DNA of 14,625 nt, from assembly GCA_027618625.1 (NCBI GenBank), contig JAQCER010000016.1, forward strand, positions 1 to 14,625. Direction: 5' to 3'. The translations under genes and the position numbers were made by a program. The notes under the pieces were generated by a model. It saw only the letters and a program-made list of their open reading frames with translations, did not search any database and was not told the DNA's origin. The stretch is from Verrucomicrobiota bacterium (lineage in GTDB: Bacteria > Verrucomicrobiota > Verrucomicrobiia > Verrucomicrobiales > DEV007). Shown piece by piece: positions 1 to 6,254 of the stretch. Every line of letters starts with the position of its first letter. Within the stretch, counting starts at the first letter, position 1.

Positions 1-538
1 GCAGGCGTTCCATCTCAGCGAGTTCGAATCCGTAGGCTTTTGCCGCAGTCTCAAGCCCAGGGTAAGTGCGCAGATCGCACACCGGATAGATCGCCGCGAT
101 GGCTGCCACCTTGTCAGGATTCTCGACAGCCCAGTTATACAGCATCAATCCGCCGCGACTGCGCGCCAGCAGGCAGGCCTTTGCGGTGAGGCCGTGTTGC
201 TCCGTGAGGACTTCGTGAAACGAGGTGTAAATCCGGCGGCCTTCGGGATTCCCCATAGACTCACCCACATCGATTCCCGCGACAGCCACGCCGGCCGCGA
301 GCAATCGCTCAAGCATCCAGTGCTCTTCCTGACCTGGATACGGAGGCAAGGACGGTGCGTAGAGAACCCACGGTGTTGCATTAGGCCCTGGCCAGCGTGC
401 GTCCGGCTTGAGGAGGAACCCACGGTGGCCGTCGATCTCGATGGTCATCGGCTCTACGCCCAGCCCAGTCAGATCACGCCCACCTGCCGACCAGGCGGAC
501 ATAGATAGCAAGAGTGCAAGTAAAATCGGTTTCATCAT
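1..538 (-). CDS. Exported alpha/beta-hydrolase, C-terminus cut off by window edge
   Basis: Reading the minus strand from ATG at 538 gives 179 codons without a stop to the window edge. A second in-frame ATG at 535 is equally possible. The first ~18 residues (MMKPILLALLLSMSAWSAGG) form a Sec signal peptide, so the enzyme should act outside the cytoplasm. The core follows the alpha/beta-hydrolase pattern: a strand TPWVLYAPSLPPYPG, a strand AGVAVAGIDVGES, and a nucleophile-elbow-like LLARSRGGLML near residue 130, with Ser in a xRSRGG context, then DKVAAIAAIYPVCD. This is seen directly. The superfamily (prolyl-oligopeptidase/dienelactone-hydrolase-like) is established knowledge, and a carbohydrate-ester or peptide substrate would be a guess. 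The acid and His of the triad lie beyond the window. It diverges from the gene at 595 across 56 bp that contain a short dyad. Confidence 0.8.
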   Translation of the reverse strand, partial: MMKPILLALLLSMSAWSAGGRDLTGLGVEPMTIEIDGHRGFLLKPDARWPGPNATPWVLYAPSLPPYPGQEEHWMLERLLAAGVAVAGIDVGESMGNPEGRRIYTSFHEVLTEQHGLTAKACLLARSRGGLMLYNWAVENPDKVAAIAAIYPVCDLRTYPGLETAAKAYGFELAEMERL

Positions 539-556
539 GGATTGTGCCAAAGTAGG

Positions 557-579
557 AAGTGGATACTGTTTGACCACTT
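557..579. promoter_or_regulatory. Short dyad in divergent promoter region
   Basis: AAGTGG (557-562) and CCACTT (574-579) are perfect 6-bp inverted arms separated by 11 bp. They sit in the 56-bp space between the divergent hydrolase and cyclotransferase-like genes. This is where an operator for both would be expected, but the dyad is short and no clear -35/-10 pair was seen, so a role is only inferred. Confidence 0.25.
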
Positions 580-594
580 TTAAATCGAACTGAA

Positions 595-951
595 GTGAAG
601 ATCTTTGTCTACGGAACTCTGAAACGAGACCAGCCGCTGCATTACGCGCTGCAGGCTCAAACATTCGTGGGAGAAGCATGCACGCTCCCACACTTTCGAC
701 TATTCAGCCTGGGCGAATATCCGGGCCTGGTGCAAGCCGATAGTCCTGAGACCGGCGTGTCGATCGACGGTGAGGTGTGGGAAATCGACGCCGTATGCCT
801 GGCAGAACTTGATCAGATCGAAGCCGTCGATCAAGGCCAATACGCGCGGATTCGGCTGCCACTGCAAGAGCCGTTTCAAGATGCTGACGTCGAGGGATAC
901 CTCTACCTCGGCAGCGTCGAAGGTCTGGAGGAAGTGGGCACACGCTGGTAG
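595..951 (+). CDS. Gamma-glutamylcyclotransferase-like (AIG2/GGCT fold) protein
   Basis: This is a complete 118-residue protein starting at GTG 595; no upstream ATG is in frame. It opens with the family hallmark FVYGTLKRDQPLHYAL (residues 4-19), where YGTLK forms the substrate-binding loop. Further on is LDQIEAVDQGQYAR (about 92-105), where the Glu matches the conserved acidic catalytic residue of the GGCT-like fold, and it ends with a VEGYLYLG strand. The length is typical for bacterial YtfP-like members. Characterised relatives cleave gamma-glutamyl amino acids or gamma-glutamylamines to 5-oxoproline, but bacterial single-domain members mostly have no proven substrate, so only the fold and likely chemistry are claimed. 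It is cytoplasmic, with no signal peptide. It does not look operonic with the ABC transporter 381 bp downstream. Confidence 0.85.
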   Translation: MKIFVYGTLKRDQPLHYALQAQTFVGEACTLPHFRLFSLGEYPGLVQADSPETGVSIDGEVWEIDAVCLAELDQIEAVDQGQYARIRLPLQEPFQDADVEGYLYLGSVEGLEEVGTRW

Positions 952-1332
952 AGATGGGCAAATGGGATGCCGTGGGGAACTCCGCTGCCCTTGCTGATGG
1001 CAGATGTAACAGTAGTACAGGACGGTGAGGTCTTGTAAAGTGTCAGACACTTTAGTTTCTCATTCCAGGCGGGCTTGTCCGCCGAAACCGTCTCTGTGCA
1101 GCAGGCGATTCGATTCGAAACAGACGATTGCCGGACAGACTGGTCCGCCTTGTTCGCCAGAAGGATAGCGGGCAGAAAATGCGCACCTCTGCATCACTAC
1201 ATAAATGACTCATATGCAATAATTTACGAAACAATCAACGGGCTGCCTTCACGACGGATCTGTCGACGGATCACCTCTGGCGTGCTATCGATGCCCGCCT
1301 CGCTGTCCGTCTGACGCCGGCGGGCTCTCGAT
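952..1332. other. 381-bp intergenic region with palindromic elements
   Basis: I see no convincing gene here; open frames in it lack family motifs. It holds a small hairpin CTGCC/GGCAG (985-989 with 999-1003), the palindromic repeat at 1029-1054, and a second inverted repeat GGCGG…CCGCC around 1068-1083. An AT-rich stretch at about 1196-1230, including CAATAAT, could hold the ABC transporter promoter. The compact G+C-rich inverted repeats resemble REP-type intergenic elements; that comparison is by eye only. Confidence 0.5.
1029..1054 (+). repeat. REP-like palindrome, copy 1
   Basis: TAAAGTGTC (1036-1044) and GACACTTTA (1046-1054) are perfect 9-bp inverted arms around a single A. The 25 bp at 1029-1053 recur at 4812-4836 with only two mismatches, both inside the palindrome arms. 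Being short, palindromic, intergenic and dispersed fits a REP element mobilised by a REP-associated tyrosine transposase; no such transposase is in the window. Confidence 0.55.
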
Positions 1333-3483
1333 ATGGAAAAAGTTTCACGGAAAGACATTTCCCAGATGTCGACCAAGGAGTTCCTGCAGGCGGCAAAAAC
1401 GCCCTATAGGCGACTCCTCGGCCGCCTGAAGCCGTATAAGGCTCGCTTCGCTGCGGGTGTTGTATTCGGCGTACTCGCGGGCCTGTTCAATGTGGTGATG
1501 CTCGGCACGTTCAAGCTGGTATTCGGGCTGGTGTTGGCGTCTGGTTTTTCGGACGAAGCGACGGTACTCACGCAGGCTCTCAACTCCGTGGTAGAACCCG
1601 ACAAGGAGTTCGAGGTGAAGCAGATCGACGCGGCGCTGAGCGGTCGGCCAGCGGAGGCCGTGCGCCTTCAAGCAAAGCTGGTGCCACCGCAGCCTGTCAA
1701 AACGCTCGAGACGGCACTCACAGCTGCCGAGACGGCTGAATTCGAGCGCTTCACGGCTGAATTCAACCGCAGCACGGGTGCCAGGATTACCGTGGAACAG
1801 GTGCGAGCGGCGAATGTGGAAATGGAAAGGACAAAGGAAACAGGAAAGCCTGGTGGAAAGCCGGATAAGGTAATCGACAAGATCCTGAACAAGTTGCCGC
1901 CGATCGATTTGAAGGACAACATCTGGGCAGTGATCGGTGTGTGCTCGCTGATTCCCTTGATGATCCTGGCCCGGGGCATGCTCGGTTACATGCACCAGTA
2001 TTGCATGATCTGGGTGGGCAACCGGGTGCTGTATGATTTGCGATCCGAGTTGTTCGATAGACTGCTGAACCAATCCCTCAGCTTCTTCAACAAACAGAAA
2101 ACCGGTGAGCTGATTCAGACCGTCTTTAACCAGACGCGCATGGCGCAAACGGCTGGCACCAACCTTGCCAGCGACTTGATCAAACATCCGATCTCGATCG
2201 TTGCCATCGTCGCGTTTCTGCTCGCCGTGGACCCTTGGTTCACCTTCGCCGCCCTGGTATTGTTCCCGCTCTGCCTCATTCCTGTGGTGGCCGTGAGCAA
2301 AAAAGTGCGCAAGGCAGGCGGGCGCGAGGAGGAGCAAGCCGGGATGCTCATGGTCATGATGCAGGAGAGTTTTGCCGGAATTCGCGTGGTCAAAGCGCAT
2401 GCTCGCGAAGACTACGAGTGCGAGAAATTCGACGCGGCATCAAAGCGCATGCTGGAGTTTGTCATGCGCTGGCAGAAGGCGATGGAAATCGTTGGGCCAT
2501 TCGTGGAAGCCTTCGCATCGCTGGGCATCGCCGCTGGACTGGTCTATGCATGGAAGTTCAACATCGCGACCGACGACTTCCTAATCCTTTATCTCGCACT
2601 CATCGGCATGTATCCGCATGCCAAAGCGCTTTCGAAGATTCAGATACAACTGCAGAAGTGCCTCGTGGCGACGACGAAAGTGTTCGCCTATATCGACGCA
2701 CCAGCAGCGGTCGCTGATCAGGAAGACGCGGTTGTGCTCACGGTGCCGGAAGGCCGCATCGAGTTCCGCAATGTCCACTTCCGCTATCACAGCAAAGCGC
2801 CTGCGTTGAACGGAGTCAATCTGACGTGCGAGCCGGGAAAAACCTATGCTCTGGTCGGCGAAAGTGGCGCAGGAAAGACGACCATGCTGTCGCTCATCAT
2901 GCGCTTTTATGATCCGGAAGAGGGGGGCATTTACATCGATGGAAAAGATATACGCAGCGTCACCCAGCAGTCATTGCGTGACAAAATTGGCATCGTGAAC
3001 CAGGAAACATTCCTGTTCCACGACTCCATCTACAACAACATCCGTTACGGGAAACTTGGGGCCACACGTGGGGAGGTCGAACTGGCTGCGAACCAGGCGT
3101 TCGCTCATGAATTCATCACCGAACAACCAAACGGCTACGAAACGGTTCTCGGCGACAAAGGGTGTACGCTTTCGGGTGGTCAACAGCAGCGCCTGAGCAT
3201 CGCGCGCGCCTTCCTGCGCAATGCGCCGATCCTCCTGCTCGACGAAGCCATGTCCGCACTTGACTCCAAATCGGAACAGAAAGTGCAGGAAGCCATCGAG
3301 AATCTTGAGCGAGGCAAGACTGTGATCGCCATTGCGCACCGCCTTTCCACCGTCCTCGGCGCGGACCAGATCGTCGTCATGGATCAAGGCCAGATCATCG
3401 ACGTCGGCACTCACGCAGAGCTGCTGGAGAAGTCAGAAATCTATCAGCGCCTCTACCGCATCCAGTTCCAAGGCGGCGAGTAA
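1333..3483 (+). CDS. MsbA-type ABC exporter, fused permease and ATPase
   Basis: This 716-residue half-transporter is expected to work as a homodimer in the inner membrane, exporting a lipid or hydrophobic compound. The type-IV-exporter membrane domain spans about 41-425, with helices near 41-67, 196-215, 285-321, 387-407 and 413-425. The nucleotide-binding domain spans about 475-712. All ATPase motifs are present: A-loop Tyr485, Walker A GESGAGKT (509-516), Q557, signature LSGGQ (613-617), Walker B ILLLDE (633-638) and switch His669. The D-loop reads DEAMSALD, with Met where most relatives have Thr. Between helices 1 and 2 lies a charged insert of about 125 residues (68-195) where MsbA has a short loop. 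ATG 1333 is taken as the start; ATG 1366 (MSTKEFL) is a possible alternative. MsbA-like lipid transport is inferred from the family; the substrate cannot be read from the sequence. Confidence 0.94.
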   Translation: MEKVSRKDISQMSTKEFLQAAKTPYRRLLGRLKPYKARFAAGVVFGVLAGLFNVVMLGTFKLVFGLVLASGFSDEATVLTQALNSVVEPDKEFEVKQIDAALSGRPAEAVRLQAKLVPPQPVKTLETALTAAETAEFERFTAEFNRSTGARITVEQVRAANVEMERTKETGKPGGKPDKVIDKILNKLPPIDLKDNIWAVIGVCSLIPLMILARGMLGYMHQYCMIWVGNRVLYDLRSELFDRLLNQSLSFFNKQKTGELIQTVFNQTRMAQTAGTNLASDLIKHPISIVAIVAFLLAVDPWFTFAALVLFPLCLIPVVAVSKKVRKAGGREEEQAGMLMVMMQESFAGIRVVKAHAREDYECEKFDAASKRMLEFVMRWQKAMEIVGPFVEAFASLGIAAGLVYAWKFNIATDDFLILYLALIGMYPHAKALSKIQIQLQKCLVATTKVFAYIDAPAAVADQEDAVVLTVPEGRIEFRNVHFRYHSKAPALNGVNLTCEPGKTYALVGESGAGKTTMLSLIMRFYDPEEGGIYIDGKDIRSVTQQSLRDKIGIVNQETFLFHDSIYNNIRYGKLGATRGEVELAANQAFAHEFITEQPNGYETVLGDKGCTLSGGQQQRLSIARAFLRNAPILLLDEAMSALDSKSEQKVQEAIENLERGKTVIAIAHRLSTVLGADQIVVMDQGQIIDVGTHAELLEKSEIYQRLYRIQFQGGE

Positions 3484-3521
3484 GGTCGGGCGTTTTTCGT
3501 TGCGAGGCCTTGAATAGCTTT

Positions 3522-3597
3522 GATTGGCTACGCGCATGAATCGTTAGCCCAATCGCGAATCAATCTGCAAAAAGTGGCACGGAACGATAAAGATTGA
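3522..3597. repeat. Imperfect stem-loops upstream of the epimerase gene
   Basis: GATTGGCT (3522-3529) pairs with AGCCCAATC (3546-3554) with one bulged C. A second pair, TCAATCT (3560-3566) and AGATTGA (3591-3597), encloses a 24-nt loop. They lie between the ABC transporter stop and the epimerase start, with no T-tract. They could be a repeat element or a weak attenuator; the sequence does not decide. Confidence 0.25.
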
Positions 3598-3617
3598 CCC
3601 CAGAGTGTTGAGGACAT

Positions 3618-3621
3618 AGGA
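3618..3621 (+). promoter_or_regulatory. AGGA ribosome binding site of the epimerase gene
   Basis: AGGA lies 9 bp before ATG 3631 and supports that start. It is one of few recognisable Shine-Dalgarno-like sequences in the window. Confidence 0.5.
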
Positions 3622-3630
3622 CCATCTTCT

Positions 3631-4635
3631 ATGCGCACACTTCCTTCGATTCTCTTTCTTGCTCTGGCAATGACGGCGGCTTCCTACGCCGGCAGCTTGA
3701 CCGTGACCAAAGACGGGAAGACCGGCTGGGACGTTTACGTGATGTCTCAGGGGGAGACTGTCGGCACCTTCGTTCCCGCAGCCGGGGCAAATGTGCAATC
3801 GGTCGTGTATCGGGGAGTCGAGTATCTCCACCAGCCCGAAGAGCTGTCGAAGCTGCCCGGCGTGCGTTGTGGAACCCCAGTGCTCTATCCGACACCGAAT
3901 CGCATTAAGGGCGGTCACTTCGAGTTTGAGGGAAACCAATTCGTATTCCAGGAAGGGACGGGCAATCACATTCACGGGCTGGTCAACGATGCGGAGTTCT
4001 ACTGTGAGTCAACACATGTCACCGCAGATGCTGTCACAGTCACCGCCGCGATCCGGTTCGATGACAAGAGTGAGCGCGGTCGACTCTTTCCCTTTGAGCA
4101 TACCTTCCGGCTCAAAGTAACCGTTCTGGATGGCTCCGTGCGATGGGACTACGAAGTCGATAACGACGCCAGCGGCAAGAACCTTCCCTTCGGCGTCGCT
4201 CTGCATCCTTATATCAAGTACCACGGATCACGCAAAGACACCTACCTTCAAGTCCCCGCGCAATCGTTGATGGAGTCGGTGCAGCAATTGCCGACCGGAA
4301 AGCTCCTGAGCCTTGATGGTAACAAGCTCGATGCCCGCCAGCCCGTGTCGCTGGAAGGCTACCAGTCAGACGATGTGTTCATCGGCATGGTTCCCGAAAA
4401 GCCCGCAAAAGTGGACTTCCGCAATGTCGGCCGCAGCATCACCTTCGAGGCGTCAAAAGAATTCACCCATCTCGTCGTCTGGACACCAGACCATCCCTTC
4501 ATGGGAATCGAAAACCAAACCTGCTCCACCGACGCCCACAACCTGGCGTCTCTTGGAAAGAACGATGTCGCGCACCTGCAAGTCTGCCCTCCCGGCGAAA
4601 AGCGGCACGGCTGGGTTAGCTACCATTTTGAATGA
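3631..4635 (+). CDS. Exported aldose 1-epimerase (GalM-like) family protein
   Basis: The 334-residue protein has a Sec signal peptide (residues 1-20, cleavage plausible after SYA before GS), followed by a galactose-mutarotase-like beta-sandwich. Family residues visible are PNRI with Arg91, NHIHG with His115, LHPYI with His192, the sugar-binding acidic pair around Asp247/248, and Glu294 in GIENQ as the presumed catalytic base. GalM interconverts alpha and beta anomers of aldohexoses using the equivalent His and Glu residues, so catalysis looks intact. What is unusual is the location: an exported form would act on sugars in the periplasm, perhaps before uptake. The substrate is unknown, and some family members only bind carbohydrate. 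It follows the ABC transporter after 147 bp and probably has its own promoter or is weakly coupled to it. Confidence 0.9.
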   Translation: MRTLPSILFLALAMTAASYAGSLTVTKDGKTGWDVYVMSQGETVGTFVPAAGANVQSVVYRGVEYLHQPEELSKLPGVRCGTPVLYPTPNRIKGGHFEFEGNQFVFQEGTGNHIHGLVNDAEFYCESTHVTADAVTVTAAIRFDDKSERGRLFPFEHTFRLKVTVLDGSVRWDYEVDNDASGKNLPFGVALHPYIKYHGSRKDTYLQVPAQSLMESVQQLPTGKLLSLDGNKLDARQPVSLEGYQSDDVFIGMVPEKPAKVDFRNVGRSITFEASKEFTHLVVWTPDHPFMGIENQTCSTDAHNLASLGKNDVAHLQVCPPGEKRHGWVSYHFE

Positions 4636-4868
4636 TCATCTGCCAATTTGCCAATCTGCCAACGCGTGGTCCGACTCCGCTTCTCCGCCGAGCTGGGGAA
4701 GCGCGTCCGGCTCGATGAATGTGCATCCCACAATCGGGCCACCGACTTCCCTGTGCCTTTGCTCGGGGTGGTGGGCAGCACACGAATCACTGATCGAATA
4801 GATACCAAAGGGGTCTTGTAAAGGGTCAGACGCTTTCTCTACTACCACTGCGTCCGCTTCATACGAAA
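4636..4868. other. Convergent intergenic spacer with short repeats
   Basis: This 233-bp space lies between the epimerase stop and the EpsI-like stop on the opposite strand. Three consecutive 8-bp units, CTGCCAAT, TTGCCAAT and CTGCCAAC, run from 4640 to 4663. The second REP-like copy lies at 4812-4836. No gene or clear hairpin-plus-T-tract terminator was seen. Confidence 0.45.
4812..4836 (+). repeat. REP-like element, copy 2
   Basis: This copy matches 23 of 25 bp of 1029-1053, in the same orientation. The two differences (G for T, G for A) degrade the palindrome seen in the first copy. It lies in the convergent space 33 bp past the EpsI-like stop codon, a usual location for REP elements. Confidence 0.5.
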
Positions 4869-5450
4869 TCACTTCGATTCATCGGCCCTTCCCCTGAAAT
4901 CCGCATCGAAAACCGTGACTGCGAGCCATGGCCCATCTTCACTGTGAAAGGTTGCATCCCAGAACCAGGCGGACACATCGGTCCATGTCTGGTGATTGCG
5001 TTGACAACGAATCTGCTCGAAGGCTTCGATGCCCGTGTCAGTCGTGAACCGGGCCCATTGGCTGTCATGGTTGTCATCTTCGCCGCGGGTGATGATGTCT
5101 CGCGAGCGGATCTGGTGTCCCATTCCCTGCAGGCAGTCGGCAGAGGAATGCAGTTGGCGTGTGGCCCGGGTCACGTGCCGTAAGAGAACGTAGCGCTCGC
5201 CATCGGTGAACAGAGCGACATCACCGGGGAATCGATGGAGCGCGGCTTTCGCTTTGGCATCGAGTTCAACGGGAGCCAGCGCAGCTCCTTCGAATGTCCG
5301 CGGCCATGCAAATCCTTGGGTCGCGGGCTGATGATCAGCTTGGGCGTCCGAGTCGTCCGATTGCAAAGTGGGCAGTGCTGCGGCGATGGCACACTGCATG
5401 CAAATGATCGCCAGCATGACGTTGGATCGGCGGATCTCAGGGAATATCAT
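4869..5450 (-). CDS. EpsI-like exosortase-associated protein
   Basis: This 193-residue protein is the last gene of the exosortase unit. Its start overlaps the end of the exosortase gene by 14 bp, implying translational coupling. ATG 5450 is used; ATG 5417 (MLAIICMQ) would leave a tidier hydrophobic N-terminus. Residues 12-26 are hydrophobic (signal peptide or anchor) and the rest should be extracytoplasmic. The motif LHSSADCLQGMGH (100-112), with His101 and Cys106, resembles the H-x(4)-C-L-x-G-x-G segment of EpsI, the protein found fused to or beside exosortases. The Trp-rich TWTDVSAWFWDATF (155-168) has no function I recognise. EpsI is of unproven function; a partner role in sorting or processing is inferred from position and motif. 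Overall similarity to EpsI cannot be measured here. Confidence 0.72.
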   Translation of the reverse strand: MIFPEIRRSNVMLAIICMQCAIAAALPTLQSDDSDAQADHQPATQGFAWPRTFEGAALAPVELDAKAKAALHRFPGDVALFTDGERYVLLRHVTRATRQLHSSADCLQGMGHQIRSRDIITRGEDDNHDSQWARFTTDTGIEAFEQIRCQRNHQTWTDVSAWFWDATFHSEDGPWLAVTVFDADFRGRADESK

Positions 5451-6243
5451 GATGATAGCGGTAGTAGTGGATCGACTGCCAACGAGTGGTTTTCAACTTG
5501 CCGGCGAGGCCGAGTAAAAGGAATCCGGTTCCGGCAAATACCGAGAGTCCAACGCCGACGTGCCAGCCGGCTGGCACGTCAGCGATTCCCGCTTCTTCGA
5601 CGAATACCAGGGCACAACGGACGGCATTCGCGGCAACAATGATCGCAACAGCGGCGAGTGATCCGACTAGAAACGGCCGCCACTGCAGGCCAGTCCTGGC
5701 TGCGCCGATGTTGAACATCACCATGCCCACCCACAGCATACGAATACCACTGCACGGCGCATCGACGAGAATCGACTCACCCTGCCAAAGCAATGCGGCC
5801 CCACTGGCGTTGACGTCACATCCAGAAAGGTGAAGCAGCGTTGCCGCGCCTTTTGCGGCAATCACCCGCAGCGGGAATCCCGCAAAGAACTGGGCGGATG
5901 CCATGACTGGCAGCGAAAGGAGCAACAAGCCACGGATCCCCGGCGCTCCAGCCCCTGCCGGTAGCGCCAGCGCAAACGTCACCATCATCAGGCATCCCTT
6001 CAGCAGCGGTGGCAGCCATGAGAAGGTTGCCAGATAGATTCCTAACACTGCCACGATCGGCGTGAGGTGCTTCGGAGGATCGGCTGATCGACGTGTTTTA
6101 AGTGCGAACGCCAGCGCAATCAACAGCGCCAGGATGCCCCACGGTTCATCGGATCCATCGGTCATGCGCATCACGTACCAGCGGCCAACTGGCCAGAACG
6201 CGATCGCCAATGCGAAAAGGAGCAGGGCTCGGGAACGGTTCAT
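5437..6243 (-). CDS. Exosortase (EpsH/Xrt family transpeptidase)
   Basis: A 268-residue polytopic membrane protein with about seven to eight hydrophobic helices. The exosortase signature residues are present: Cys164 in DAPCSGIR, Arg209 in NAVRC and His228 in GWHVGVG, all at extracytoplasmic helix ends as expected. Exosortases recognise PEP-CTERM tails and are thought to cleave the tail and transfer the protein to a surface ligand. The gene starts 11 bp after a gene whose product ends in such a tail, which makes that product the obvious substrate. ATG 6243 (MNRSRALLL) is preferred because it gives a normal N-terminus leading into helix 1; an upstream in-frame ATG at 6285 would overlap the substrate gene by 31 bp. 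The exosortase subtype was not assigned. Confidence 0.9.
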   Translation of the reverse strand: MNRSRALLLFALAIAFWPVGRWYVMRMTDGSDEPWGILALLIALAFALKTRRSADPPKHLTPIVAVLGIYLATFSWLPPLLKGCLMMVTFALALPAGAGAPGIRGLLLLSLPVMASAQFFAGFPLRVIAAKGAATLLHLSGCDVNASGAALLWQGESILVDAPCSGIRMLWVGMVMFNIGAARTGLQWRPFLVGSLAAVAIIVAANAVRCALVFVEEAGIADVPAGWHVGVGLSVFAGTGFLLLGLAGKLKTTRWQSIHYYRYHHDIP

Positions 6244-6254
6244 GTTGCTTCGGT

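Noticed and set aside
1075..1314. 79-codon frame upstream of the ABC transporter
   Set aside because: It begins inside an inverted repeat, has no motif or ribosome binding site, and looks like intergenic repeat sequence.
1345..2400. 351-codon open frame antisense to the ABC transporter
   Set aside because: It mirrors a strongly supported gene in a G+C-rich sequence, is His/Glu/Arg-rich without any domain, and has no independent evidence.
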